This document shows, one piece after another, positions 7,263 through 17,087 of a DNA stretch of 59,888 bases. The stretch covers positions 1 to 59,888 of the forward strand of contig JALVST010000145.1 of assembly GCA_027024205.1 (NCBI GenBank), read 5' to 3'. The translations under genes were made by a program, and so were the position numbers. The notes below the pieces were generated by a model. The model was not told the DNA's origin. It ran no database searches and saw nothing but the letters and a program-made list of their open reading frames with translations. Every line of letters begins with the position of its first letter. Position 1 is the first letter of the stretch. The DNA is from Flavobacteriales bacterium. Its GTDB lineage: Bacteria > Bacteroidota > Bacteroidia > Flavobacteriales > Flavobacteriaceae.

Positions 7263-8661
7263 CTTCCAAATATTTTTTAATTTCTTGTAATTGTTCTTCT
7301 GTCGGTTTCAATTCCGTATGACGTTTGGCTTGTTGTTTCAATTCGTTCATAGCCATCATCGGGATAAATCTGATGAATAACATGACCCCTACACCAAACA
7401 AACCGATTGTACCCAAATATACCCATTTATCAACAATAGTTGAAGCGTAATGGAACCAGTTGGCAGGCAAAAAATCTTCCGCTGCCGGCGGTACCACAAT
7501 ATTATACCGTTCTAACCACATACCGATATTCACACCAATGGTAATCCAAAATACCCAAGTCAAATTACGTCTGACTTTTTTAAACCAAAACAATTGTGGT
7601 AAGAATGCGTTAAAGACCAACATCAACCAATAAGGAAGTGCATAATGTCCTTTGAGATAGTTTTCGTCAAAGACATAAGTTTCATAAGTATTGGCCGAAT
7701 ACCAAGCGATGAACAATTCAATTAAATAAGCAGAACCCATAATCAAACTGACAAAAGTAATGATACGTGCAATGGCATCGAAGTGGTCATCAGTTACATA
7801 TTCGTGTAGTTTAAAGGCTTTACGGATTAAAACCATCAAGGTAACCACCATACTAAATCCTGAGAAAATAGCACCAACCACAAAGAAAGGCGGGAAAATA
7901 GTCTCGTGCCAACCGGGTAAGATACCGGCGGAGAAGTCCGTGGATACGATAGAGTGAACGGCGATAACCAAAGGCATAGCCAATCCGCCCAAAATAACCA
8001 AAGTATCTTCAAATTTTCGCCATTTATCCATGGAACCGACCCAACCGAAGCTCAAAGCATTGTATATTTTGCGTTTGATTCCTTTGGAACGGTCGCGAAC
8101 CGTTGCAAAATCAGGCAACATACCGATATACCAAAAAATAGCTGATGTTGTCAAATATGTTGCGATGGCGAAAACATCCCACAACAAAGGGGAATTAAAG
8201 TTTACCCACAGACCGCGAGAGTTGGGCCCGTAAGGAAAAATAAAAAATTCATCCCAAGGACGACCGACATGAATAGCCGGAAACAAACCGGCTGCCAAAA
8301 CGGCAAAAACAGTCATAGCTTCTGCGGCACGGTTAATGGATGTACGCCATTTTTGACGGAATACCAATAAGAATATCGAGAAAGCCGTTCCGGCGTGACC
8401 AATACCGATCCACCAAACGAAGTTTATAATGGCCCAGCCCCACGGCACTTGGTTATTGTTACCCCACATACCGATACCTTTAGCAATAGTGAGTGGAACA
8501 TAATACCCCAAACCGACGGCCATCAAGACAAAAAACAGGGCAAAGGATAGTTTCCACCACAAAGGGGCTTTTTCTTCTTGCGACTTTAATATATCCCGGG
8601 TAATATCTCCATAGGATTTATTACCGAGTATTAATTCGCCTCTGACTTCTTTTTTATACAT
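7255..8661 (-). CDS. actC: alternative complex III subunit ActC (NrfD-like quinol-binding membrane protein)
   Basis: 468 residues, about ten membrane segments, NrfD/PsrC family. Conserved stretches include WWIGIGHAGTAFSIFLLVFRQKWRTSINRAAEAMTVFA (quoted here only by its key residues G-H-A-G and R-x-x-I-N-R-A-A-E), HVGRPWDEFFIFPYGPNSRG and VHSIVSTDFSAGILPGWHETIFPP. It oxidises menaquinol near the ActB iron-sulfur chain. Lies 18 nt after actB and overlaps actD. Confidence 0.95.
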   Translation of the reverse strand: MYKKEVRGELILGNKSYGDITRDILKSQEEKAPLWWKLSFALFFVLMAVGLGYYVPLTIAKGIGMWGNNNQVPWGWAIINFVWWIGIGHAGTAFSIFLLVFRQKWRTSINRAAEAMTVFAVLAAGLFPAIHVGRPWDEFFIFPYGPNSRGLWVNFNSPLLWDVFAIATYLTTSAIFWYIGMLPDFATVRDRSKGIKRKIYNALSFGWVGSMDKWRKFEDTLVILGGLAMPLVIAVHSIVSTDFSAGILPGWHETIFPPFFVVGAIFSGFSMVVTLMVLIRKAFKLHEYVTDDHFDAIARIITFVSLIMGSAYLIELFIAWYSANTYETYVFDENYLKGHYALPYWLMLVFNAFLPQLFWFKKVRRNLTWVFWITIGVNIGMWLERYNIVVPPAAEDFLPANWFHYASTIVDKWVYLGTIGLFGVGVMLFIRFIPMMAMNELKQQAKRHTELKPTEEQLQEIKKYLEDE

Positions 8662-8679
8662 AGTTGAAAATTTTAGTTT

Positions 8680-11600
8680 TTATGCTTCAGTTTTGTGTTC
8701 TTCATCTTTATTTCTAACTTTGGTCATATAAACCACACTAGGCAAAGTTTTCAATTCTTCCAATAATCCGTAGGAACGCTCATCTTGGAACAATTTGATA
8801 ATACGGGCATCTGCCATATTCGTATCTCCGAAAACAATAGCATTGGAAGGACAAGCTTGTTCACAAGCAACTTCAATTTCGCCGTCACGCAACTCTCTTC
8901 CTTCAGTTTTGGCTTTGAGTTTACCTGCTTGAATTCTTTGGATACACAAAGTACATTTTTCAACTACTCCTCGTTGTCTTACAACAACATCGGGGTTGAG
9001 AACCATACGCTTAACGTCATCGTTAAATAAGTAATTGTAATCACCGCCTTCTACAAAGTTGAACCAGTTAAAGCGTCTGACTTTGTAAGGACAGTTGTTC
9101 ATACAATAACGTGTTCCGATACAACGGTTATAAGCCATTGCATTCAAACCTTCATTGGTATGCGGTGTAGCAGCTACCGGACAAACATTTTCACAAGGCG
9201 CATTGTCACAGTGTTGGCACATAACCGGTTGATGGAACACTTCCGGATTATCTTCCACTTCTGAATACAATTTGTCTTCCTTGCTTGAATAATACCGGTC
9301 AATACGTAACCAGTGCATATTGCGGCGCCTACGGATTTGCTCCTTCCCGACTATCGCAATATTATTTTCTACTTGACAAGCAATGATACAGGCACTACAA
9401 CCGGTACATTTGTTATAATCGATAGCTAATCCCCAGTGATGTCCGGGATAGTCTTCGGGATTGTAACCGTTTTTATACAAATTGACATGTTCTAATTTAT
9501 CTTTAAAAAAGACATGTTTTTTATTACCCGAATGTTTGTCTTTTTGCCAAGCTGCTAAGGTCGTTTCACGGGCGATATCCTCGGCACGGCCTTCCATAGT
9601 ATCATGGGTCTGGGTTTGTGCCAACGGATAAGTTTTCCCGGTCTTACTGATTTCGACTGCAATACCGCTAAATTGACGGTGACCGTCTTTGGCTGCAACA
9701 AAACCGGCAGCATTGGCGCCGCCAACTTGGTCTGCAACAGGACCGGCTGCGGTTCTCCCGTAACCCAAAGCAATACCGATACTGGACGGGTCTTGACCGG
9801 GTTGTATCAAAACTGGTAATGAAACTTCATAATTTCCTGCTTTTACTTTCAATACATCTTCTTGTTTCCAACCTTTTTCTTTGGCTGTTTTAGGGGCAAC
9901 AGTAATATAATTATCCCACGTTGCTTTCGAAATCGGGTCGGGTAACTCTTGTAACCAAGGATTGTTGGCCATCAAGCCACTTCCGATACCAACTTTTTCA
10001 TACACAACCAATTGTATACCGGATGGTTTCGCAAATTCGGTAATTTTTGCTTCGTTCTCTTTGAGATAAGTGGCATTAAATTCCGGCGCTTCACCGGTCA
10101 CGGCTACTTCATAAACACCGTCCTGTAAAGCTTTGTTCCAACCGGAAGTAAAATCGATAATACTTTGTGACTCGGTAGCCGTCGAATCTTGTTGTTGAGC
10201 CTGTTCTTCTCCTTCGCTAGCCACTTCTTTTTTAGCCAAAATATTTTCAATCCAATTCTTTTTTAAATAATCATAAAATGAACCGGATACCCCTGTCCAT
10301 TTCATAAAACTTTCTTGTGCCTGACGTGTATCCCATAATTTATTGATAGTGGGCTGTCCCAAGCTGAACATTCCGGTTACAGGTTCAGCGTCTGACCAAG
10401 ATTCCAAAAAGTTGTTATCCGGTAAAATATATTGTACATTTTTGGCCGTTTCGTCTATTTTATCCGTCAAAGATACACTCAACGGCATTTTTTTGATAAC
10501 AGTCGCTTTTTCATCGGACTTGTGACAATTGAAAACAGGATTGGCATTATAGAATATTACCGCACCGGCTTTACCGTCTTTCATGTCGGCAAAAGCTTGG
10601 TGAATTTTTTCATCACGTCCTTGTTTCAATAAAGTTTCACGAGAAAAATCTATGGTTTTACCATAGTTATCCAACATATTGTTGATACTGTTTACAATGA
10701 CTTGAATAGCGGGGTCATTTGTACCCGATACAACAAGTGATTGACCTTTATTGGCAAGCAAATCGGCGGCTAATTTTTTTACATCAATTTTACAAGGCAA
10801 CTCTTTAATCATTTGTCCGCCAGTTTGCGAAGCAATCACATTGTACAATTTGATTAAAAGTTTTTTCTCTTGTGCCGGTTTGATATACTGACGATAATCG
10901 GCATTACTTCCGGTCAAACTCATCAATGTTTCATATTGATAATGACGGGACATATCAGTTTGACCATTGGTCAAATCACGCGTTTTAGCATAATCGGCGG
11001 CGAACTGAACCGGGGATAACCAAGTTCCGAGAAAATCGGCATTAAAACTGGCAATAACTTTGGCTTTATCAAAATGATAGACCGGAATACCGGCTTTACC
11101 GAAAGTCGCTTCATTGGCGGTAATCATAGCCGAATAAGATACAGGGTCCAAAAAGACCACTTCGGTAGTCGGGTATTTGACTTTAAATTCTTCAAATAAT
11201 TTTTTGGTTGTCGGGCTAATAACCGTACCGGCAATGATGTAAATTTTCTGTCCGGCAGCGGCAATTTCTCCTAATTTCTTGATGATCTCGGCATCCGCTT
11301 TATCCCATGTAATTTTTTTTCCGTTTTTGACCGGATGTTGTAATCTTGCCGTATCATACAAGTCTAACACCGCAGCTTGAATACGGGCATTGGTACCACC
11401 TTGTGTGATCTTTGACAGTTTATTACCTTCAATCTTAATCGGACGACCGTCTCTCACCTTAACAACCACACTGGCATAATCATCCGGCGTTGAAATGGTC
11501 GTAGCATAATGACTGGCAACACCGGGTGTGATATCCGCCGGGCGTTGCAAAAATGGAATAGCTTTACGTACCGGCTGCTGGCAACTGGTTGCCGCTACGG

Positions 11601-11772
11601 CATAAGCCGTGGAAAATCCTAATAATTTTAAGAAATCCCGACGGTTTGAAACATATTTATTTTTTATTTCGTCTTTGGAAAGTCCGTCAGTAGGAAACTC
11701 AATCGAAGGTTCGATGGTTTCATCTTTTCTAACACTTTCCAGTTCTTCTAAACTTCTCCAATATTTTTTCAT
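8680..11772 (-). CDS. actB: alternative complex III subunit ActB (molybdopterin-enzyme-like plus iron-sulfur protein)
   Basis: 1030 residues, usual for the fused form. A twin-arginine signal (NRRDFLKLLG, about 43-52) is followed by a Cys in AATSC. Residues ~60-740 resemble the large subunit of molybdopterin oxidoreductases but lack a cofactor role in this family. Residues ~770-1000 are an iron-sulfur domain with 15 Cys: 789/792/795/799, 852/855/860/864, 884/890/894 and 940/943/970/974. That count fits three [4Fe-4S] and one [3Fe-4S] clusters, as known for the complex. It moves electrons from quinol (ActC) to the ActA haems. 30 nt after actA, 18 nt before actC. Confidence 0.97.
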   Translation of the reverse strand: MKKYWRSLEELESVRKDETIEPSIEFPTDGLSKDEIKNKYVSNRRDFLKLLGFSTAYAVAATSCQQPVRKAIPFLQRPADITPGVASHYATTISTPDDYASVVVKVRDGRPIKIEGNKLSKITQGGTNARIQAAVLDLYDTARLQHPVKNGKKITWDKADAEIIKKLGEIAAAGQKIYIIAGTVISPTTKKLFEEFKVKYPTTEVVFLDPVSYSAMITANEATFGKAGIPVYHFDKAKVIASFNADFLGTWLSPVQFAADYAKTRDLTNGQTDMSRHYQYETLMSLTGSNADYRQYIKPAQEKKLLIKLYNVIASQTGGQMIKELPCKIDVKKLAADLLANKGQSLVVSGTNDPAIQVIVNSINNMLDNYGKTIDFSRETLLKQGRDEKIHQAFADMKDGKAGAVIFYNANPVFNCHKSDEKATVIKKMPLSVSLTDKIDETAKNVQYILPDNNFLESWSDAEPVTGMFSLGQPTINKLWDTRQAQESFMKWTGVSGSFYDYLKKNWIENILAKKEVASEGEEQAQQQDSTATESQSIIDFTSGWNKALQDGVYEVAVTGEAPEFNATYLKENEAKITEFAKPSGIQLVVYEKVGIGSGLMANNPWLQELPDPISKATWDNYITVAPKTAKEKGWKQEDVLKVKAGNYEVSLPVLIQPGQDPSSIGIALGYGRTAAGPVADQVGGANAAGFVAAKDGHRQFSGIAVEISKTGKTYPLAQTQTHDTMEGRAEDIARETTLAAWQKDKHSGNKKHVFFKDKLEHVNLYKNGYNPEDYPGHHWGLAIDYNKCTGCSACIIACQVENNIAIVGKEQIRRRRNMHWLRIDRYYSSKEDKLYSEVEDNPEVFHQPVMCQHCDNAPCENVCPVAATPHTNEGLNAMAYNRCIGTRYCMNNCPYKVRRFNWFNFVEGGDYNYLFNDDVKRMVLNPDVVVRQRGVVEKCTLCIQRIQAGKLKAKTEGRELRDGEIEVACEQACPSNAIVFGDTNMADARIIKLFQDERSYGLLEELKTLPSVVYMTKVRNKDEEHKTEA

Positions 11773-11802
11773 CTGTATAAATTTTATACTTTAATATTAT
11801 TA

Positions 11803-12804
11803 TTAATAATGACAAGATGAACAATCGGCACCGCCGATTTTGTCAACCGTAATTTTATCAATACCTTGTTTTTCTTTCAATTCCTTGAACTTATAGTGTT
11901 TATAGTAAGGATTAGAAGTATCTATGCCGCGTTTGCGGTGACAATCCAAACAAAAATCGCCCATAGCCAATTCTTTATATTCTACTACACGGTTCATTTT
12001 TTCAACAGGTCCGTGACATTCTTGACATTCAACTTTACCGGCTTGAACATGTTGGGCATGACTGAAATAAACGTGGTCGGGTAAGTTGTGAACTTTAACC
12101 CATTGTATCGGTTTGGCAGGTTTATCATATTTCATGGTTTTCGGATTGTATCCCAAATAGTCGTAAATCTTGGCTATTTCTTTTTCTCCGGAAACACTTC
12201 CTTTATGTACTTGACTATGACAATTCATACAGACATTTAAACTGGGAACACCGGCATGACGGCTGGTTCTGGCATCGACATGACAATACTCACAATCAAT
12301 ACCGTTTTGTCCGGCATGAACCTTATGAGAAAACCAAATAGGCTGTACGGGGGCATAACCTTGTTGACGTCCTAATGCACGTGCCTCGGTATATCCGATT
12401 TTGCCCATATACAAAACCGCTAACAATGCAATCAATTTCATCACTTTGGGCGCTTTACAATTTTTACGGCGTCCCATAAAAGTAACCAAAAGGAAAACAA
12501 CCAAAGCGATTATAAACGGAACCGTATTGTTCCCGGGACCAATCCCAACAAAATCAGGATCAATCTTGTCATAATCGGCATGACTGACAGTCTTTTTTGA
12601 AGATTCAGCCTTTTTATCAACCGCTTGCGTCGTGCTTACCGCGGCAAGACTTTGAATTAATGCCGTTTCGCTCATTTGAGTCACGGCAGAATGAAAGCCC
12701 GTGCTTTTACCGATGGCATGAGCCGGTGCCGGTAAAAATATGAGCAGAATCAATCCGATAATTAGTATCGAATTAACAGCCTTAAACATCGTTCTTTTTT
12801 TCAT
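11803..12804 (-). CDS. actA: alternative complex III subunit ActA, pentahaem cytochrome c
   Basis: 333 residues. Signal peptide/anchor at the N-terminus (LILLIFLPAPAHA), a second membrane segment at about 95-111 and a third near 122-133, then a periplasmic c3-type multihaem domain. Five CxxCH sites at 171-175, 192-196, 260-264, 285-289 and 328-332, the last ending one residue before the C-terminus (CSSCHY). Extra His residues (HKVHAG, HAQHVQAG) probably give bis-His ligation. First gene of the operon; -7 box at 12847-12854 on the minus strand. Confidence 0.96.
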   Translation of the reverse strand: MKKRTMFKAVNSILIIGLILLIFLPAPAHAIGKSTGFHSAVTQMSETALIQSLAAVSTTQAVDKKAESSKKTVSHADYDKIDPDFVGIGPGNNTVPFIIALVVFLLVTFMGRRKNCKAPKVMKLIALLAVLYMGKIGYTEARALGRQQGYAPVQPIWFSHKVHAGQNGIDCEYCHVDARTSRHAGVPSLNVCMNCHSQVHKGSVSGEKEIAKIYDYLGYNPKTMKYDKPAKPIQWVKVHNLPDHVYFSHAQHVQAGKVECQECHGPVEKMNRVVEYKELAMGDFCLDCHRKRGIDTSNPYYKHYKFKELKEKQGIDKITVDKIGGADCSSCHY

Positions 12805-12846
12805 ATGAGTTAAATTATGTTAATTTTTCTTAAATTTTTTTCGAGC

Positions 12847-12854
12847 CAAAGATA
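12847..12854 (-). promoter_or_regulatory. -7 box TATCTTTG for the act operon
   Basis: Plus-strand CAAAGATA is TATCTTTG on the minus strand, 42 nt before the actA ATG. It faces away from the asmA box at 12946-12953; together they form a divergent promoter region of 170 bp. Confidence 0.55.
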
Positions 12855-12945
12855 TAGAAAAAAATGACATTTATTCATAAAAAGACATTATTTAGACTAA
12901 TTCTAAATAGCACTTTTGTAATAAATGAATTTCAAAAAAAAATAG

Positions 12946-12953
12946 TATTTTTG
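12946..12953 (+). promoter_or_regulatory. -7 box TATTTTTG for the AsmA-like gene
   Basis: Fits TAnnTTTG and ends 21 nt before the ATG at 12975. No -33 TTTG at the expected 19-21 nt spacing. Confidence 0.5.
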
Positions 12954-12974
12954 CTATAATTTAATAATAAGAAA

Positions 12975-15758
12975 ATGAAAAAATTTGTAAAAATCTCGTT
13001 AAGTATCCTGATTGTAATAATTGTTACTTTGATAGCAATTCCTTATTTCTTAAAAGATGATATCGAAAAATTCATCAAAGATGAAATTAACAACAGCATT
13101 AATGCCAAACTTGATTACGATGACGTATCATTATCACTATTCACGGATTTTCCCAATCTACACGTCAAGATAAACAATCTCCGATTGGATGGCATCAATG
13201 AATTTAAAAATATTCGATTGGCGCATATAGACCTTTTTAATATGAGTTTGGATGCCAAAAGGTTGTTTTTTGAAAAAGATTTGGAAATAAAAAAGATCGG
13301 AGTTGATGGTGCGGATGTTACAATCAAAGTTTTAAAAAACGGAAAAGCCAATTATGATATAGCCAAACCGGATACAATACAAGAGCAAACACCGGAAAAA
13401 AATTACACCATTAAATTGAAATCAATTTACATAAATAATGCAAATATTACATATGACGACCAATCTCTCGGAATAATGTTGAAAATCAATAATTTAAATC
13501 ATAAAGGGAGTGGTGTTTTCACTAATGATACTTATAATTTAAATACCCAAACTCAAATATACACTTTGGATTTAATTTATGATAAAATTCATTATTTAAA
13601 TAAAGTCAAAACAAAATTAGATGCAGGTATTTCGATTGAAAACGATTTTAATAAATATAGTATTAAAAAAGCTTTATTATCTCTGAATGATTTGGAATTA
13701 TTATCTGATATGGTAATAGAACTCAAAGGGGATGATATCGACATGGATATTACTTACCGGACTAAAGAAAACGATTTGAAAAAATTATTATCCTTAGTCC
13801 CCAAAGCTTATATGCCCGATATTAAAGGATTGAAAACCAGTGGAAAAGCTACTGTTGCAGGATTTGTAAAAGGCATTTATAACGATAAAAATTATCCGGC
13901 TTTCGGAGTTGATTTTGACATTAATAACGGCTATATCAAATATCCTGATTTACCACAATCCGTTGAAAATATTGATGTTACAACCCACGTTAAATTTCCC
14001 GGTGGCACCAACTTGGACAAAACCGGAATTGATATGCCTAAAATTCATTTTAAGATAGCCGGCAATACAGCAGACGGTAGATTAACAATCGCATCTCCAA
14101 CAACCGACCCGTATATCGATACTTATTTTGTCTCTAAAATGGATTTGTCCCAAATTAAACAAACTATTTATTTACCTGAAATAAAAAAGTTAACCGGTAT
14201 TTTAGATGCAGATATTAAACTGAAAGGGAGAAGTTCTGCAATTGAAAATCAACAATTTGAAAAATTTGAGGCTGCCGGACATTTTAACTTGGCAAATATG
14301 CAATACGCATCGGATTCTTTGGATTATCCTGTAAGCATCAGCGCTGCCAAAGTAAACATTACTCCTCAATCGCTTGAAGTGCAACAATTTAATTCGAAAG
14401 TAGGAGAAAGTGATTTTGATTTAACCGGAAAAGTTACCAATTATATTACCTGGTTTTTGAAGAAAAATCAGGTTCTGAAAGCCGGTTTTAATTTACATTC
14501 CAATTATCTCAATCTCAATGAATTTATGACCGGTGACGAAGATACAGCGTCAACCGAACAAACCCAAGATAGCTTGATAAAAATTCCCGAAAATTTAGAT
14601 ATTGTTTTTAAAGCATCGGCTAATAAAGTTCGTTATAAAGACATGGTTTTAAATAACCTGAAAGGAAATATTGTTGTTAACAATCAAAAAGCGCGTTTGC
14701 AAACAGTGTTAGCCAAAGTTTTCGGCGGTCAAATAAAGCTTGACGGAACCTATGATACTTCGGGTAAAACCGCCAAAAGTACCATGAATATCAATATGGA
14801 ACAAGTAGCCATTAATCAAACGGCGAGCAGTTTGACCGTATTGCAAAATTATGCACCGGTAATGCAAAAAATCAACGGTAAATTTTTCACGAATTTTCAA
14901 ATGGATGTCGCATTGGACAATCAAATGAACCCGGATTTACAAACATTGGCGGCCAAAGGCTTACTCAAGACCAGTAATATCAACATCAGTGGAATAGATG
15001 TTATCAAAAATATCGGAAAGATGTTGAAAATCAAGGCTTTTGAAAATCCCGAGATAGATAAAGTCAAGGCGCAATTTGAAATAGATAAAGGTAAAATGGA
15101 TATCAAACCATTTCAATTTAAAATCAATAATATTCCGGCTGATTTAGGTGGTACAGTAAGCATTGATAAAAAACTCGACTTGGTATTAAATATGGATATT
15201 CCTCGTAAAATGCTTGGCACCAAAGTCAATGAAATTATAGGTAATTTAATAGGAAAAGTCAATGCTTTGGGATTAAATTTATCAAAGTCTGATATTATCA
15301 AGATGAAATTTAAAATCACCGGCGATTTTACCAATCCCAAAATTGTACCTGTAATCGCCGGGACCGAAGGTACATCAATGCAAGAAGTTGTGACGGAAGT
15401 TGTAACTCAAAAAGTTGAAGAAACCGTGGATAAAGCCAAAGAAAAAGCCCGTGAAGAAGCCCGTAAACAAGCGGATAAACTACTGGCACAAGCCCAGGCG
15501 CAAGCCGACAAAATAAAAGCTGAAGCAAAAAAAGCCGCCGACAAAATCCGTAGTGAAGCCCGCAAGCAAGCCGATGAAGTCATAAAAAAGGCCGGTAATA
15601 ACCCCATTAAAAAAATGGCTGCTCAAAGTTTGGCTAAAAATCTGATTAAAAAAGCTGATCAAAAAGCCGATCAATTGGAAACAAAAGCTCAAAATCAAGC
15701 CAATTTAATTATGAAAAATGCTCAAAACAAAGCGGATAAATTATTAGAAGGAAAGTAA
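12975..15758 (+). CDS. AsmA-family envelope protein with a long Lys/Ala-rich C-terminal helix
   Basis: 927 residues. N-terminal membrane anchor (residues 4-26), then the AsmA pattern: short amphipathic beta strands repeated across the protein, an N-terminal ALDYDDVSLSLFTDFPNLHVKINNL-like region (key residues L-x-F-P) and a C-terminal AsmA domain around 690-790 (DIPRKMLGTKVNEI, KSDIIKMKFKITGDFTNPKI). AsmA-type proteins bridge inner and outer membrane and are thought to move phospholipids. Residues ~800-927 are a continuous Ala/Lys/Glu/Gln-rich helix with AARKQADK-like repeats, longer than in typical AsmA proteins. Convergent with the response regulator gene. Confidence 0.85.
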   Translation: MKKFVKISLSILIVIIVTLIAIPYFLKDDIEKFIKDEINNSINAKLDYDDVSLSLFTDFPNLHVKINNLRLDGINEFKNIRLAHIDLFNMSLDAKRLFFEKDLEIKKIGVDGADVTIKVLKNGKANYDIAKPDTIQEQTPEKNYTIKLKSIYINNANITYDDQSLGIMLKINNLNHKGSGVFTNDTYNLNTQTQIYTLDLIYDKIHYLNKVKTKLDAGISIENDFNKYSIKKALLSLNDLELLSDMVIELKGDDIDMDITYRTKENDLKKLLSLVPKAYMPDIKGLKTSGKATVAGFVKGIYNDKNYPAFGVDFDINNGYIKYPDLPQSVENIDVTTHVKFPGGTNLDKTGIDMPKIHFKIAGNTADGRLTIASPTTDPYIDTYFVSKMDLSQIKQTIYLPEIKKLTGILDADIKLKGRSSAIENQQFEKFEAAGHFNLANMQYASDSLDYPVSISAAKVNITPQSLEVQQFNSKVGESDFDLTGKVTNYITWFLKKNQVLKAGFNLHSNYLNLNEFMTGDEDTASTEQTQDSLIKIPENLDIVFKASANKVRYKDMVLNNLKGNIVVNNQKARLQTVLAKVFGGQIKLDGTYDTSGKTAKSTMNINMEQVAINQTASSLTVLQNYAPVMQKINGKFFTNFQMDVALDNQMNPDLQTLAAKGLLKTSNINISGIDVIKNIGKMLKIKAFENPEIDKVKAQFEIDKGKMDIKPFQFKINNIPADLGGTVSIDKKLDLVLNMDIPRKMLGTKVNEIIGNLIGKVNALGLNLSKSDIIKMKFKITGDFTNPKIVPVIAGTEGTSMQEVVTEVVTQKVEETVDKAKEKAREEARKQADKLLAQAQAQADKIKAEAKKAADKIRSEARKQADEVIKKAGNNPIKKMAAQSLAKNLIKKADQKADQLETKAQNQANLIMKNAQNKADKLLEGK

Positions 15759-15775
15759 AAAGAATTAAATATTAT

Positions 15776-15803
15776 GTAGAGATGCATACCATTGCATCTC
15801 TAC
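15776..15803. terminator. palindromic repeat acting as a bidirectional terminator
   Basis: Perfect 11-bp arms: GTAGAGATGCA (15776-15786) and TGCATCTCTAC (15793-15803), loop TACCAT. It lies between convergent genes and overlaps the stop codon of the response regulator (CTA at 15800-15802 is TAG on minus). Elements of the type GTAGAGA...TCTCTAC are widely dispersed in bacterial genomes, including Bacteroidota. Confidence 0.7.
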
Positions 15804-16963
15804 TTGCTCGCATACATTTTCACATCATTTTCGCTTATTTCATCTCCACCGAGAATGATCAGACGTTCCACAACATTGCGTAGTTCCCTGATATTACCTG
15901 TCCAATCGTAATCTTGTAGCATTTTAATAGCTTTATCACTGAATTTTTTTAGCGGTATGCCTTGTTCCGAAGCAATTTTCTTGGCAAAATATTCAATTAA
16001 TAACGGAATGTCTTCCCTGCGATCATTCAAAGACGGTACTTCAATCAAAATAACCGCTAAACGGTGGTATAAATCTTCACGAAAACGGCCTTCCGCAATT
16101 TCTTTTTTCAAATCTTTATTGGTAGCCGCTATTACCCGCACATCCACTTTGATATCTTTATCACTACCTACACGGCTAATTTTGTTTTCCTGCAAAGCCC
16201 TCAAAACTTTGGCCTGAGCCGACAAACTCATATCCCCTACTTCATCGAGAAATAAAGTCCCACCATTGGCTTGTTCAAACTTACCTTTTTTGTCTTTATA
16301 AGCGCCTGTAAAGGAACCTTTTACATGACCGAACAGAACACTTTCAATCAATTCGGAAGGAATTGCAGCACAATTGACTTCAACCATAGGTCCTTTATTT
16401 CTGTGACTTTTTTGATGAATCCAATGTGCCACTAATTCTTTACCGCTACCGTTACTACCGGTAATCAAAACACGGGCATCTGTCGGTGCTACTTTTTCGA
16501 TGAGTTCTTTAATCCGTTTCATTTTTTCCGACTTTCCTATCATCTCGTATTTCTTGCTAACTTTCTTTTTAAGTTGTTTATTTTCAACAACCAACTCTTT
16601 GTGTTCTAAAGCATTTTTAACCGATGTCATCAAGCGGTTTAAATCCGGCGGTTTGGAAATATAATCAAAGGCACCGAGCCGCATACTATCAACGGCCGTT
16701 TCAATATCACCGTGACCGGAAATCATAACAAAGGTAGTTTCGGGTTTTATTTTTTTACTTTCTTCCAAAACTTCGATTCCGTCTTTTTTGGGCATTTTTA
16801 TATCACACAAAACCAAATCATAATCATTTTGTTTGATTTTGTCAATACCTTCTACCCCGTCAGCGGCTTCGTCAATTACATAATTCTTATCCATTTGCTC
16901 CAAAACGCGTCTCAACACACGTCTAATGGCAGCTTCATCTTCAATTATGAGAATTTTTTTCAT
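15800..16963 (-). CDS. sigma54-type response regulator without DNA-binding HTH
   Basis: 387 residues. Receiver domain 1-120 with phospho-acceptor Asp54 (LVLCDIKMPKKDG), conserved S/T near 82 and Lys104 (ISKPP). AAA+ sigma54-interaction domain about 142-370: Walker A GSNGSGKE (169-176), GSFTGA loop (216-221, the GAFTGA motif with Ser), Walker B GGTLFLDEVGD, and sensor region WTGNIRELRNVVERL. The protein stops at KMYASK, so the Fis-type HTH that normally follows is absent. From memory, flavobacterial homologues of this length exist, so this is probably native. The TAG stop sits in a palindrome shared with the AsmA gene's 3' end. A partner kinase is not in the window. Confidence 0.92.
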   Translation of the reverse strand: MKKILIIEDEAAIRRVLRRVLEQMDKNYVIDEAADGVEGIDKIKQNDYDLVLCDIKMPKKDGIEVLEESKKIKPETTFVMISGHGDIETAVDSMRLGAFDYISKPPDLNRLMTSVKNALEHKELVVENKQLKKKVSKKYEMIGKSEKMKRIKELIEKVAPTDARVLITGSNGSGKELVAHWIHQKSHRNKGPMVEVNCAAIPSELIESVLFGHVKGSFTGAYKDKKGKFEQANGGTLFLDEVGDMSLSAQAKVLRALQENKISRVGSDKDIKVDVRVIAATNKDLKKEIAEGRFREDLYHRLAVILIEVPSLNDRREDIPLLIEYFAKKIASEQGIPLKKFSDKAIKMLQDYDWTGNIRELRNVVERLIILGGDEISENDVKMYASK

Positions 16964-17013
16964 CTTATATATTTAATGTTTTTTTGAGTTTAAAGTAAAA
17001 TTATAATTCGATA

Positions 17014-17021
17014 CAAAAATA
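17014..17021 (-). promoter_or_regulatory. -7 box TATTTTTG for the response regulator
   Basis: Plus-strand CAAAAATA, 50 nt before the ATG at 16963, in the 124-bp spacer after the DUF389 gene. Confidence 0.45.
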
Positions 17022-17087
17022 AGATATAAAATTAGATTTTTGAATCCGGTATTTATCATAAACAATTATAAAATCTGAAAAGATTTT

